Notes under the pieces: model-generated | The model's input: the letters and a program-made list of their open reading frames with translations, nothing else | Told to the model about the DNA's origin: nothing | Databases searched by the model: none | Origin: Saccharofermentans sp. | GTDB lineage: Bacteria; Bacillota; Clostridia; Saccharofermentanales; Saccharofermentanaceae | DNA: 64,000 nt | Assembly: GCA_024692235.1 (NCBI GenBank) | Contig: JAILMW010000022.1 | Span: 166,777-230,776 of the forward strand | Direction: 5' to 3' | Shown here: in pieces, positions 23,691 to 32,806 of the stretch | Layout of the letters: each line of letters opens with the position of its first letter | How positions within the stretch are numbered: the first letter of the stretch is position 1 | Program-made: the position numbers and the translations under genes

Positions 23691-24602
23691 ATGAGATACG
23701 ATGAGAATGACAATCTGCTTTATTTCAGCACAGAGGAGTCGACATCCTTTGAAGAGAAGAGACTGATAATCGACCATATGGCGAGGGTCTCCATGGATCT
23801 TCTGGGATCTGCTTTCAAGGAAGGCGGTGTATTCAGGGGAGGAGCTGCAGGCGAGGACAGGCCTCGATCTTCCGGGAGTCCTTTGGCTGCCGTTGGCGCG
23901 ATAGTGATCTTCCTGGGCGTCATCGGAGGCATTATGGTAAGATCCTTCGTTGCTGCAGCAGTTGCTGCCGGCATCGGACTTCTTTTACTGTCCATAGCAT
24001 GCTTCATGGGAAATAATGTATCTTCCGAGAATAAGTATTCGCAGCTTAACGACGGCAAACTCTTAAACGGCAAGGCAAGCGGTGTGGGCCTTCTGGCATT
24101 CGCGCTGGCATGCCTTATCCCCGCGGGCCTTTATGTTGCCATGGATATGGAGTCAACTCCTGCCATGGTCCTCGGTATCGGATGCTTTCTTGTGGCTGCG
24201 GTCGTAATGAATATCGCGGGTATCATCTCAGGTAACAATAAGGCCAAGAATGTCTACACAGGTACAGTCAGCGCAAGATGTATCGGCTATCTCAAGAAGA
24301 CGCGTACATCCAGCAGCAACAGCAGGCACGGACACCACAGGAACAGGATATATATAGTAGGTACCCCTGTCTTTGAATATGAGTATTCCATGAATACGCA
24401 CAAGGCTTTCCTCAATGAGTATTCCCAGGGAAGGCTCAAGCCTTCCTATTCTGAGCAGGTGGAACTTAATATCAATCCCGACGATCCCGACGATATCCTC
24501 TATCTTCCTTTCCTTAAGAAGAGGAATACGACACTGATCGTAACAGGCATCGTATTATTGATTTGTGCTGTCATTTGCTTCGTTGCTCTGACAATTATCT
24601 GA
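23691..24602 (+). CDS. Membrane protein of unknown function
   Basis: 303 residues. About 85 N-terminal soluble residues precede four membrane segments (SPLAAVGAIVIFLGVIGGIM, FVAAAVAAGIGLLLLSIACF, GLLAFALACLIPAGLYVAM, PAMVLGIGCFLVAAVVMNI); a soluble region follows with a Ser/His/Arg-rich stretch and a strand pattern (GTPVFEYEYSMN, PDDPDDILYLPF) reminiscent of DUF3592-type proteins, then one last C-terminal helix. The ATG follows GAGGAGG. I do not recognise a family with certainty. Confidence 0.75.
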   Translation: MRYDENDNLLYFSTEESTSFEEKRLIIDHMARVSMDLLGSAFKEGGVFRGGAAGEDRPRSSGSPLAAVGAIVIFLGVIGGIMVRSFVAAAVAAGIGLLLLSIACFMGNNVSSENKYSQLNDGKLLNGKASGVGLLAFALACLIPAGLYVAMDMESTPAMVLGIGCFLVAAVVMNIAGIISGNNKAKNVYTGTVSARCIGYLKKTRTSSSNSRHGHHRNRIYIVGTPVFEYEYSMNTHKAFLNEYSQGRLKPSYSEQVELNINPDDPDDILYLPFLKKRNTTLIVTGIVLLICAVICFVALTII

Positions 24603-24604
24603 TA

Positions 24605-24633
24605 TTGACTCTAATTTGGAATAATTATAAAAT
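24605..24633 (+). promoter_or_regulatory. Promoter of the thioredoxin gene
   Basis: TTGACT (24605-24610) and TAAAAT (24628-24633) with 17-base spacing, 30 bases before the start codon. Confidence 0.6.
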
Positions 24634-24663
24634 AGACCCATAAGACGAAAGGAGAACATCCAT

Positions 24664-24984
24664 ATGGCAGAAATAATTCTCAATGCAGATAACTTTGAGT
24701 CTGAGGTCCTTAATTCGGATATTCCCGTACTTGTAGATTTCTGGGCAGAATGGTGCGGACCTTGCAAGATGTTAGGTCCTGTAATTTCACAGCTTGCCGA
24801 GCAGTACGAAGGTAAGATAAAGGTAGCGAAGGTAAATGTAGACAGCAACGAAGAGCTTGCCATGAAGTACGGTATCGATTCGATCCCCGCAGTCAAGCTC
24901 TTTGCAGGCGGTGAGGTAAAGGATGAGAGCATAGGCTTTACGCCCCTTCCCGCACTTAAGCAGTGGATCGACGCTAATATCTGA
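24664..24984 (+). CDS. trxA: Thioredoxin
   Basis: 106 residues, standard length. Active site WCGPC at 30-34 in FWAEWCGPCKM; cis-Pro in DSIPAVKLF; the DVDSN-type strand is present as VNVDSNEELA. It reduces protein disulfides in the cytosol. AAAGGAGAA precedes the ATG. No thioredoxin reductase gene is adjacent. Confidence 0.97.
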   Translation: MAEIILNADNFESEVLNSDIPVLVDFWAEWCGPCKMLGPVISQLAEQYEGKIKVAKVNVDSNEELAMKYGIDSIPAVKLFAGGEVKDESIGFTPLPALKQWIDANI

Positions 24985-25009
24985 TATTTGTAAGCGAAAG
25001 GTTATAAGG

Positions 25010-25045
25010 ATGCCGCGAGTCTTTGAAGGCCCGCGGTATTGTTTT
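25010..25045 (+). terminator. Terminator of trxA
   Basis: ATGCCGCG (25010-25017) pairs with CGCGGTAT (25032-25039), one G-U pair, then TGTTTT. The 14-base loop AGTCTTTGAAGGCC recurs at about 25068-25081 in the end of the convergent radical SAM gene. Confidence 0.75.
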
Positions 25046-25064
25046 GGGGTGAAAATAAGGATTA

Positions 25065-25991
25065 TCAGTCTTTGAAGGCCGGGATCAGCAGGTCGCCCTG
25101 AGAGGAAGAGTCCTGAACAAAGGCGTTGGTCTGACCTTTATCTATCAGATAATCGGAGGCTGAATCGTAATGACCTGGCGGGACGGTGCGCTTTAAGAAG
25201 TCGGGCGCATCGGAAGTCAGGTGAGGCATGGGGGTATATTGGCTCATGAGGCTGATAAATATGTCGTTGCCGAATTCGCCTGTTAAGAAGTCTATGATCT
25301 TCTTGGTGTCAAAGAGCTTTCCCGGAAGCATAAGGTGGCGCACGATCATGCCCTTCCTCATAAGTCCCGTATCAGGATCGATATCGACAGGTCCTGTCTG
25401 GCGGAACATCTCACGAAGGGCGGATACTGCCTTGTCGGCATAGTCGGGGGCGTGAAGTATCTGCCCTGAGATCTTGCTGTCCCATACCTTAAAGTCGGGC
25501 ATATATATATCGACTAAGCCTTCCAGGAGTTTTAATGAAGATACTTCCTCGTATCCTCCCGTGTTGACGGCGACGGGGATAGTGAGGCCGCCTCTTTTCG
25601 CTGCTTTTATAGAGTCTGCGACAACGGGAGCGAAATGCATGGGAGTTACGAGGTTTATGTTATATGCGCCCTTATCCTGAAGTTCCAGGTATATGTCTGC
25701 AAGTCGCTCTGCGTCGGCCCTCTCGCCTTTGCCAGTTGGTCCTTGTGAGATCTTGCTGTTCTGGCAGAAGATGCATTTCAGGCTGCAGCCTTCGAAGAAG
25801 ACAGTGCCCGAGCCCCTCTTATCTTCCGTTCCTAGGAGGCCTGATATGGGCGGTTCCTCGCCGTGGTGGAGCATATAAAGGTTAACTTCGGGGAGCGCTC
25901 CCATTAAGCAAAAGCCCGTCTTCTCGTATCTGTTGATGCCGCACTTTCTCGGGCAGAGAGTGCAGTTCGTGTAAGCTTTGTAATGTGCCAT
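25065..25991 (-). CDS. Radical SAM protein, PflA-like
   Basis: 308 residues. The radical SAM cluster motif CxxxCxxC is Cys69/Cys73/Cys76 in FFEGCSLKCIFCQN. Four further N-terminal cysteines (10, 13, 17, 28; CTLCPRKCGINR) may bind an extra cluster. It belongs to the group annotated as putative pyruvate formate-lyase activating enzymes, but members of this branch are not usually next to a glycyl radical enzyme, and none is here; the real substrate is unknown. Monocistronic and convergent with trxA. Confidence 0.85.
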   Translation of the reverse strand: MAHYKAYTNCTLCPRKCGINRYEKTGFCLMGALPEVNLYMLHHGEEPPISGLLGTEDKRGSGTVFFEGCSLKCIFCQNSKISQGPTGKGERADAERLADIYLELQDKGAYNINLVTPMHFAPVVADSIKAAKRGGLTIPVAVNTGGYEEVSSLKLLEGLVDIYMPDFKVWDSKISGQILHAPDYADKAVSALREMFRQTGPVDIDPDTGLMRKGMIVRHLMLPGKLFDTKKIIDFLTGEFGNDIFISLMSQYTPMPHLTSDAPDFLKRTVPPGHYDSASDYLIDKGQTNAFVQDSSSQGDLLIPAFKD

Positions 25992-26072
25992 ATAAAGATT
26001 ATACGCAACTTATATAAAATTCGGGTATCGCACTGTCTGCAATTCTATGCGAAATATATTCAAATAAAATAA

Positions 26073-26100
26073 TTGGCATAAATACCACAAATGATAAAAT
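26073..26100 (+). promoter_or_regulatory. Promoter of purF
   Basis: TTGGCA (26073-26078) and TAAAAT (26095-26100), 16-base spacing, 34 bases before the start. No purine riboswitch fits in the short leader. Confidence 0.5.
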
Positions 26101-26134
26101 CTTTAAGTGAAAAACTCCCTCGGAGGGGCGCCTT

Positions 26135-27547
26135 ATGTTTAACGGTCTACACGAAGAATGCGGTGTGTTCGGCATCTATACGAGAGAAGAGACAGATGTC
26201 TCATCCCTGATGTATTACGGACTTTTTGCTTTGCAGCACAGAGGTCAGGAGAGCTGCGGTATAGCAGTCAACGATGACGGTACAATAAGGTGCACCAAGG
26301 CGATGGGCCTTGTAAGCGAAGTCTTTACTCCCGATAAGTTAGCGGAACTTAAAGGTTCTATTGCATTAGGTCATGTAAGATATTCCACGACTGGCGCAAG
26401 TACTCCCGAGAATGCTCAGCCCCTCGTTACCCAGTATGTAAAAGGTACATTATCCATAGCACATAACGGCAATCTCACAAATTGCATCTCCTTGAAGAAG
26501 AAGCTTCAGGCTGAGGGTGCGATGTTCAGAACGGACGTCGATTCCGAGGTCATCGCATATATGCTCGCCAAGAAAAGATCCGAGACTCCTTCCGTAGAAG
26601 ATGCGGTACAGGAAGTCATGAAGGAGATAGAAGGCGGATATGCTCTTCTTGTCATGAGCCCTCGAAAGCTTATAGCAGCCCGTGACCCCTACGGCTTAAA
26701 GCCCCTTGTTATGGGCTCTATCGGCAGCAATATCGTATTTGCGTCGGAGACTTGCGCGCTGGATGCAGTAGGTGCAGAATTTGTAAGGGACGTTTTGCCC
26801 GGCGAGATCGTCATAGTAGACAAAGACGGAATAAGGAGTATTCAGACTACCGCTAAGCGTGAAGCCAAGTGCGTATTCGAGTATATCTATTTTGCCCGCG
26901 CCGACAGCATCATGGACGGTATATCCGTATATGAAGCAAGGATAAGGGCAGGTAAGCTTCTTGCCCGTCAGCATCCGGTGGAGGCCGACATCGTCATCGG
27001 AGTTCCCGAGTCGGGACTTGATGCCGCTTTGGGATATTCACTGGAGTCAGGGATCCCCTATGTAAAGGGATTCGTGAAGAATAATTATGTGGGTAGGACT
27101 TTCATCAAGCCTTCACAGCAGCTTCGTAAGCAGGCAGTAAGGATAAAGCTCAACCCCATCCCCTCTGCCGTAAAGGGCAAGAGAGTAATAATGATCGACG
27201 ATTCGATCGTAAGAGGTACGACGATCGCCAATATAGTAAAGATGCTTCGTAAGGCAGGAGCTTCGGAGGTCCACGTAAGGATCTCCAGCCCGCCGTTCAT
27301 GCATCCCTGCTATTACGGTACGGACGTCCCCTCGTGCGACGCACTGGTTGCGTGTCAGCATACGATCCCCGAGATCTGCGAGATAATAGGCGCCGATTCG
27401 CTCGGATATCTCGATGTGGATTCGCTGGGAACTATGCTGGGCGAAGAAGGACACAAGTTCTGTGATGCATGCTTTACGGGTGATTACCCCAACATAGAAA
27501 GCGGCATCGATCTTATGGATGAGGATGCAGGAGTCCTCGAGAAATAA
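26135..27547 (+). CDS. purF: Amidophosphoribosyltransferase
   Basis: 470 residues. It makes phosphoribosylamine from PRPP and glutamine, the first step of purine synthesis. After a short propeptide (MFNGLHEE) the catalytic Cys9 begins the glutaminase domain CGVFGIY. Further motifs: GHVRYSTTG, AHNGNLTN, and the PRPP loop VIMIDDSIVRGTT. Cysteines in the late region, including CDACFTGDYP, fit the 4Fe-4S type known from Bacillus. It stands apart from other pur genes here. Confidence 0.97.
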   Translation: MFNGLHEECGVFGIYTREETDVSSLMYYGLFALQHRGQESCGIAVNDDGTIRCTKAMGLVSEVFTPDKLAELKGSIALGHVRYSTTGASTPENAQPLVTQYVKGTLSIAHNGNLTNCISLKKKLQAEGAMFRTDVDSEVIAYMLAKKRSETPSVEDAVQEVMKEIEGGYALLVMSPRKLIAARDPYGLKPLVMGSIGSNIVFASETCALDAVGAEFVRDVLPGEIVIVDKDGIRSIQTTAKREAKCVFEYIYFARADSIMDGISVYEARIRAGKLLARQHPVEADIVIGVPESGLDAALGYSLESGIPYVKGFVKNNYVGRTFIKPSQQLRKQAVRIKLNPIPSAVKGKRVIMIDDSIVRGTTIANIVKMLRKAGASEVHVRISSPPFMHPCYYGTDVPSCDALVACQHTIPEICEIIGADSLGYLDVDSLGTMLGEEGHKFCDACFTGDYPNIESGIDLMDEDAGVLEK

Positions 27548-27618
27548 GATTCCTTCCGCCTCCTGACGCGGATGTCAGCGCTTCCGGATCTTCGATCTAA
27601 AGAAACGGAGTGAATGAC

Positions 27619-28344
27619 ATGAGTTTAGGGATCATAGGCGGAATGGGCCCCATGGCGGGTGCCCTGTTCCAGGAGATGATAATCGAGCTGACCGACGCCA
27701 AGCGCGATCAGGACCATCTGGAGACTATATTATTCAACTGTCCGGGGATTCCCGACAGGACAGATTATATCCTCGGCAGAAGCGCCGAGGACCCCTTCGA
27801 TCAGATATTAAAGATCGCCAAGAAGCTGGAAGAGCTGGGAGTATCGGCTATTGCCATTCCCTGCATCTCTTCTGCTTTTATGCGCGACAGACTTCAGGCG
27901 GAACTTAAGGTCCCCGTCCTTTACGGTATCTCGAAGACTGCCAGGGATATAAAGGGAAGACGCCTTACCAGGGCCGGCATAATGGCGACAGAAGGAAGCC
28001 TTAAGACAGGTGTCATCCAGACTGCTCTGGAGGAATACGGCATAGAGCCTGTAGTCCCTTCCAAGGAAGATACGAAGAAGATCATGGATCTTATCTACAG
28101 GGACGTAAAAAGCGGCCGCGACGCCGACATATCTCTTTTTGACGAAGTAAGGGATAACCTTATAGCCAAGGGGGCTCAGACGATAATCCTCGGCTGCACG
28201 GAGCTTTCTGTCATCTACAGGAAGCAGCACCTTGAAGGCGACATCACGGACATCATGAGAAGCCTTGTTACCGAATCCATAAAGACATGCGGCAAGAGAG
28301 TAAAGAGGAGCGACATAAGATATGCAGCAGCGAAATGTTCTTGA
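27619..28344 (+). CDS. Aspartate/glutamate racemase family protein
   Basis: 241 residues from ATG 27619; a GTG at 27610 is in frame but overlaps the ribosome site GGAG (27607-27610). The racemase fold has two catalytic cysteines, here Cys82 in AIPCISS and Cys193 in ILGCTEL; the N-terminal GIIGGMGPMAG is typical of aspartate racemase-like members. The usual CNTAH after the first Cys is altered to CISSA. It overlaps the adenylation gene by 23 bases and leads a dlt-like operon, so it may supply the D-amino acid used there. Imperfectly paired arms in the gap upstream (about 27546-27596) may form a leader hairpin. Confidence 0.85.
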   Translation: MSLGIIGGMGPMAGALFQEMIIELTDAKRDQDHLETILFNCPGIPDRTDYILGRSAEDPFDQILKIAKKLEELGVSAIAIPCISSAFMRDRLQAELKVPVLYGISKTARDIKGRRLTRAGIMATEGSLKTGVIQTALEEYGIEPVVPSKEDTKKIMDLIYRDVKSGRDADISLFDEVRDNLIAKGAQTIILGCTELSVIYRKQHLEGDITDIMRSLVTESIKTCGKRVKRSDIRYAAAKCS

Positions 28345-29827
28345 ATACCTGGAAGCGACCGTAAGGGAAGTTCCGCAGAAGGTTGCTTTCGAGAATAAGA
28401 CGGAAACGTTGACTTTCGAAGAGCTCTATACTTATGCGAGAAATACCGGGTCTTATCTCCTCTCTCGCGGCTACACTAGGGAGCCTGTACTTATCTTCAT
28501 GGAGAAGTCTCCTTCTTCAGTGGCGGCCTTCATGGGGTGCATCTATGCGGGATGTTTCTATGTGCCTTTGGACGAGGAGATGCCTGCAAGCCGCATCGCG
28601 CATATATTCGATATCACTTCTGCCCGCGTCCTTATCTGTGATGAGAAGACAGAGGAGAAGGCCCGTAGTCTGGGCTTTAATGGGGAGATAGTACTTTTTG
28701 ACGACTCCCGTTCTTACAGGGAGGATAAGGATCTTCTTGATAAGGTAAGGGGATCTCAGCTTGATACGGATCCTATCTATATCGTATTTACATCAGGTTC
28801 CACGGGAGTTCCCAAGGGCGTTGCCGCATGCCACAGGAGCGTCATCGACTATATAGAGAACCTGTCTTCGGTATTGGGCTTTGACCGCGATACGAGATTC
28901 GGAAACCAGAGTCCTTTCTACTTCGATGCGTGCCTTAAGGAGATATATCCTACATGTAAGTTCGGCGCATCCTGCGTGATAGTTCCCAGGGAGCTTTTTA
29001 TGTTCCCCGTAAAGCTTTCAGAGTTCATAGTGGAGAAGAAGATAAATACGGTCTGCTGGGTAGTATCCGCCCTTACCATGATATCTTCCTTTAATGTCCT
29101 TGAAGAACACTGTCCCTCCACGTTGAGGATGGTTGCTTTCGGAAGCGAAGTCTTCCCCGTGAAGCAGTTTAACCGCTGGAAGAAAGCTCTTCCTGAGGCA
29201 AGGTTCGTTAACCTCTACGGTCCTACGGAAGCTACCGGCATGAGCTGCTGGTACGAAGCTGACCGCTTCTTCGAAGAAGGAGAATCCATCCCCATAGGAA
29301 AGCCCTTTACCAACACCGAGATACTCCTTATCGACGAAGAGGGAAAGCCGGCGGACGAGGGTGAGATCTACATAAGGGGAACTGCGGTTACCTTGGGCTA
29401 TTATAACGACCCCGAGAAGACCTCTTTAAGCTTCGTACAAAATCCCTTGAACGTTTTCTACCCCGAGCTCGTCTATAAGACAGGCGACATCGCGCGAAAG
29501 GATACTGACGGCAATCTCGTGTTCATCTCGAGGAAGGACCATCAGATAAAGCGCATGGGCCACAGGATAGAACTTGGCGAGATAGAAGCCGACGCGCTCC
29601 TTGGAGAAGGCATCACATCCTGCTGCGCCGTCTACCATAAGGAGAAGGATAAGATAGTCCTCTTCTACACGGGCGACGCGACCGAAGCGCAGGTGAAGGC
29701 GGATCTTAAGGAAAGACTTCCCAGGTACATGCTGCCGGGCAAGGTCATAAAGCTTGATAAGATGCCCTTGACGCCTAACGGCAAGCGCGATCGAAAGTAT
29801 CTTGAGCAGAAAGCAAAAGGAGAATGA
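28322..29827 (+). CDS. Amino-acid adenylation enzyme, DltA-like
   Basis: 501 residues, the length of DltA. Adenylation core motifs: FTSGSTGVPKG (156-166), FYFDACLKE at the substrate-pocket Asp, NLYGPTEATG, YKTGDIARKD, KRMGHRIELGEIEA and the catalytic Lys in TPNGKRDRKYL. DltA activates D-alanine with ATP and loads it on the carrier protein DltC. A carrier, an MBOAT and an SGNH-like protein follow in the same order of roles. The amino acid used is not certain because a racemase of the Asp/Glu family is co-transcribed. Confidence 0.88.
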   Translation: MQQRNVLEYLEATVREVPQKVAFENKTETLTFEELYTYARNTGSYLLSRGYTREPVLIFMEKSPSSVAAFMGCIYAGCFYVPLDEEMPASRIAHIFDITSARVLICDEKTEEKARSLGFNGEIVLFDDSRSYREDKDLLDKVRGSQLDTDPIYIVFTSGSTGVPKGVAACHRSVIDYIENLSSVLGFDRDTRFGNQSPFYFDACLKEIYPTCKFGASCVIVPRELFMFPVKLSEFIVEKKINTVCWVVSALTMISSFNVLEEHCPSTLRMVAFGSEVFPVKQFNRWKKALPEARFVNLYGPTEATGMSCWYEADRFFEEGESIPIGKPFTNTEILLIDEEGKPADEGEIYIRGTAVTLGYYNDPEKTSLSFVQNPLNVFYPELVYKTGDIARKDTDGNLVFISRKDHQIKRMGHRIELGEIEADALLGEGITSCCAVYHKEKDKIVLFYTGDATEAQVKADLKERLPRYMLPGKVIKLDKMPLTPNGKRDRKYLEQKAKGE

Positions 29828-29833
29828 TAAGAG

Positions 29834-30064
29834 ATGGAAGAGATAAGAGCAATACTTAACGAGCTTCACGATGACGTGGATTACGATACTTGTACTACTC
29901 TTATAGACGAGCATATCCTTGATTCGTTTGACATAGTGACCTTGGTAGCGGAGATAGACGACAAGCTTGATGTCAGGATCCCGCCAGAGCAGATGATCCC
30001 TGAGAACTTTAACTCCCTGAAGGCGATAGCGGCTCTTGTGGAAAGGCTGGAAAACGAGATCTGA
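29834..30064 (+). CDS. Acyl/aminoacyl carrier protein, DltC-like
   Basis: 76 residues, acidic. The phosphopantetheine site is Ser31 in HILDSFDIVTLV, the D-S motif of carrier proteins. Helix 3 text IPPEQMIPENFNSLKAI is typical. It would carry the amino acid activated by the enzyme encoded 6 bases upstream. The MBOAT gene begins in its stop codon (TGATG). Confidence 0.9.
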   Translation: MEEIRAILNELHDDVDYDTCTTLIDEHILDSFDIVTLVAEIDDKLDVRIPPEQMIPENFNSLKAIAALVERLENEI

Positions 30065-31635
30065 TGCTGTTCGTATCCAAGGAATTCGTAGCATTCATCG
30101 CGGCCGTGATCGCGATCTATTATATCTGTCCCAAGAAATTCAGGTGGTATGTGCTCCTGGCGGCAAGCCTGTTCTTCTACACGATGGACGATGCAAGAAA
30201 CCTCATATATCTTGCCGTGACGGGAGTAACTTCCTGGGGGCTGTGCCTTATCCTTGATCGGATCTCTTCCGACGGATCCAAGGCCATCAAGAAGATAAAG
30301 GATAAGGATAAGAAGAAGCAGTTCAAGGCCCGCGTTCAAAGAAATAAGCGGATCTTCATGCTCCTGGCTGTCCTTGTAGACCTTGGTATATTGGGATTTA
30401 CCAAATACGCGGACTTTGTCGTATCTAATGTAACGACACTTTTTTCTCATCGCATGAGAGTAACCGATATGTTCGTTCCTTTAGGTATATCCTTCTATAC
30501 CTTCAAGACCGTAAGCTATGTGCTGGATGTCTATAGGGGCACATCCAAGGCAGAGAAGAACCTTCTGAAGCTCATGCTCTTCGTGACATATTTCCCTCAG
30601 GCGGTCCAGGGTCCCATAAGCCGCTGGAATAATATAAGCGCCACTTTATTCGAGGGAAAGAATGCGGGGCTTAAGCCTTTCGCGGCAGGCCTTATACGAA
30701 TCTTTTGGGGCTACTTTAAGAAGGTGGTCGTGGCAGACAGGCTCCTTGTCCCGGTCATGACGCTTACAAGAGATCACGCTTCGTATCAGGGGGCATATGT
30801 CTTCGTTGCCATACTTATGTATGCCATGGAGCTTTATTGCGACTTTACGGGCGGTATTGATATCACCATAGGTATCTCGGAGTGTCTTGGCATCAAGGTG
30901 GAGGAGAACTTCATCCTGCCGTACTTCTCCAAGAATATAAAGGAATACTGGAACAGGTGGCATATCACCATGGGTTCCTGGTTCACGGACTATATATTCT
31001 ATCCTCTGTCGGTAAGCCCTAATATGTTAAAGCTTTCCAAGTGGAGCAGATCCAGGCTCGGGAATGCCTTCGGCAAGAGAGTAACTGTCTACATATCCTG
31101 CTTCCTCGTGTGGCTTGCTACAGGTGTCTGGCACGGCGCCGCATGGAACTTCATCGTATGGGGTCTTCTGAACTTTGTCGTAATAATGATCTCTCAGGAG
31201 CTCGATCCTCTGTATAAGAAGTTTCACGGGAAGTTCGGTCTTAAGGACAAGGCGTGGTACGGCGCGTTCGAGATGATAAGGACATTCTTTCTTATGGGCA
31301 TGATCCGTATGCTCGACTGCTACCGTGATGTCCCCGTGACCTTTAAGTCTTTGGGAAGCATGTTCACGTCATGGCATATGAAGGTCTTTACCGACGGGTC
31401 CTTACTTGATATAGGACTCGATCTTAAGGAATACATCCTCCTTGGCGCGTGCGCGGTGATCCTGTTCCTTGTAAGTCTCTACAGATACAGGACCGGCAGG
31501 GAGCTTCGAGAGAAGATCTCCGGGAATCCGGATCTTACGTTTGCATGCTGCCTTATCCTTCTTATCCTTACCGTCGTATTCGGCGCATACGGCAAGGGCT
31601 ATAACACATCACAGTTTATATATAACCAGTTCTGA
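30064..31635 (+). CDS. MBOAT family O-acyltransferase, DltB/AlgI-like
   Basis: 523 residues with about eleven membrane segments. Diagnostic MBOAT text: PLGISFYTFKTVSYVLDVYRG, VTYFPQAVQGPISRW, NIKEYWNRWHITMGSWF, and the catalytic histidine region GVWHGAAWNFIVWGLLN. In DltB the protein passes D-alanine from DltC across the membrane for transfer to teichoic acids; AlgI-like members O-acetylate polysaccharides. The adjacent carrier gene favours the DltB-type role. Confidence 0.92.
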   Translation: MLFVSKEFVAFIAAVIAIYYICPKKFRWYVLLAASLFFYTMDDARNLIYLAVTGVTSWGLCLILDRISSDGSKAIKKIKDKDKKKQFKARVQRNKRIFMLLAVLVDLGILGFTKYADFVVSNVTTLFSHRMRVTDMFVPLGISFYTFKTVSYVLDVYRGTSKAEKNLLKLMLFVTYFPQAVQGPISRWNNISATLFEGKNAGLKPFAAGLIRIFWGYFKKVVVADRLLVPVMTLTRDHASYQGAYVFVAILMYAMELYCDFTGGIDITIGISECLGIKVEENFILPYFSKNIKEYWNRWHITMGSWFTDYIFYPLSVSPNMLKLSKWSRSRLGNAFGKRVTVYISCFLVWLATGVWHGAAWNFIVWGLLNFVVIMISQELDPLYKKFHGKFGLKDKAWYGAFEMIRTFFLMGMIRMLDCYRDVPVTFKSLGSMFTSWHMKVFTDGSLLDIGLDLKEYILLGACAVILFLVSLYRYRTGRELREKISGNPDLTFACCLILLILTVVFGAYGKGYNTSQFIYNQF

Positions 31636-31647
31636 CGGAGATACTTA

Positions 31648-32727
31648 ATGAAAGCGTTCAAGACAGCAATGAGAGTCATAATATATACGGTAGTCGCATC
31701 CTTCCTTCTGTGGACGGTGCAAAGCCTTCTTGTCCCCAAATATCAGGTGGGCATAATGGAAGGCGCCATGATGCATGAGTACTACGACAGTGATATGCCT
31801 CACGAAGTTCTCTTCGTGGGAGACTGCGAGGTCTATGAGAACATATCCACGGTAAAGCTTTACGAGGAATACGGCATATCTTCATACATAAGAGGAAGTG
31901 CCCAGCAGCTGGTGTGGCAGTCCTACTATATCCTGGAGGACACCCTGCGCTATGAGACTCCCAAGGTCGTAGTCTTCAATGTCCTGGCATTAAAATACGA
32001 CGAGCCTCAGCACGAGAGCTATAACAGGATGACATTAGACGGTCTTCGCTGGTCGCCTTCCAAATGGCATGCCATCGAGGAATCCATGACCGAGAATGAG
32101 AGCATGCTGGATTATGTATTCCCGATCCTTCGCTACCACAACAGGTGGAAGGACTTAAAGCCTTCAGACTTTGAGTTCTGGTTCCATCGGAATACTAATA
32201 CCTTCAACGGATATTACATGAGGGTCGATTCGCTTCCGGAGCGTAACTATCCTCCGGCAAGACCCCTGAGGGATCCTTATCTCGGCAAGGTTCCCATGAG
32301 CTGGCTTGAGAAGATGTACGATCTTTGCAAGGAGAACGGCATAGAACTTGTTCTTATGAAGTCTCCTACTTTGTATCCTCACTGGTATCCCCAGTGGGAT
32401 CGTCAGATAACGGAGTTTGCGGCATCCCGCGGCCTTGATTATTTTAACTATATACCCATGAGGGACGAAATCGGCCTGGATATGACCGTCGACACGTACG
32501 ACGGAGGACTTCACCTGAATCTCAGCGGTGCGGAGAAGATGGCTTCTTATATCGGTGCTTATCTTGATTCGACATACGATCTTACCGATTACCGTAATGA
32601 TCCCGAGGTCTCTGCCAAGTGGGATGAGGTAATCGCCGCTTATAACGAGCTGGCAGCTGCCCAATATGCCGAATTGGAGGAATACGGCGAGCTTCGAAGC
32701 TGGGGTGTAAATGCTCTTGAAGAATAA
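31648..32727 (+). CDS. Membrane-anchored SGNH-like protein, DltD role, with Cys at the nucleophile position
   Basis: 359 residues. One N-terminal helix (about 8-28) anchors an outside domain. Block I reads LFVGDCEVYENI, where SGNH hydrolases have GDS or GSS; the nucleophile position is Cys60 rather than Ser. The block V region DGGLHLNLSGAEKMA supplies Asp285 and His289. SYIRGSAQQLVWQSYY and PKVVVFNVLAL match the Firmicute SGNH group found after MBOAT genes. It likely completes transfer of the acyl or aminoacyl group to the acceptor polymer. Last gene of the operon. Confidence 0.75.
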   Translation: MKAFKTAMRVIIYTVVASFLLWTVQSLLVPKYQVGIMEGAMMHEYYDSDMPHEVLFVGDCEVYENISTVKLYEEYGISSYIRGSAQQLVWQSYYILEDTLRYETPKVVVFNVLALKYDEPQHESYNRMTLDGLRWSPSKWHAIEESMTENESMLDYVFPILRYHNRWKDLKPSDFEFWFHRNTNTFNGYYMRVDSLPERNYPPARPLRDPYLGKVPMSWLEKMYDLCKENGIELVLMKSPTLYPHWYPQWDRQITEFAASRGLDYFNYIPMRDEIGLDMTVDTYDGGLHLNLSGAEKMASYIGAYLDSTYDLTDYRNDPEVSAKWDEVIAAYNELAAAQYAELEEYGELRSWGVNALEE

Positions 32728-32806
32728 ATGCCGTCTTTGAATAAACGAGAATAACGGCGAATAAACGAGATTTTTAGAAAGTCATTGAGATTTTTTATGA
32801 AAACGC

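Noticed and set aside
25065..25991. Genuine pyruvate formate-lyase activating enzyme
   Set aside because: No glycyl radical enzyme gene is nearby, and the extra N-terminal cysteines place it in a different branch.
26036..26134. Purine riboswitch before purF
   Set aside because: The leader after the predicted promoter is too short and lacks the purine aptamer loops.
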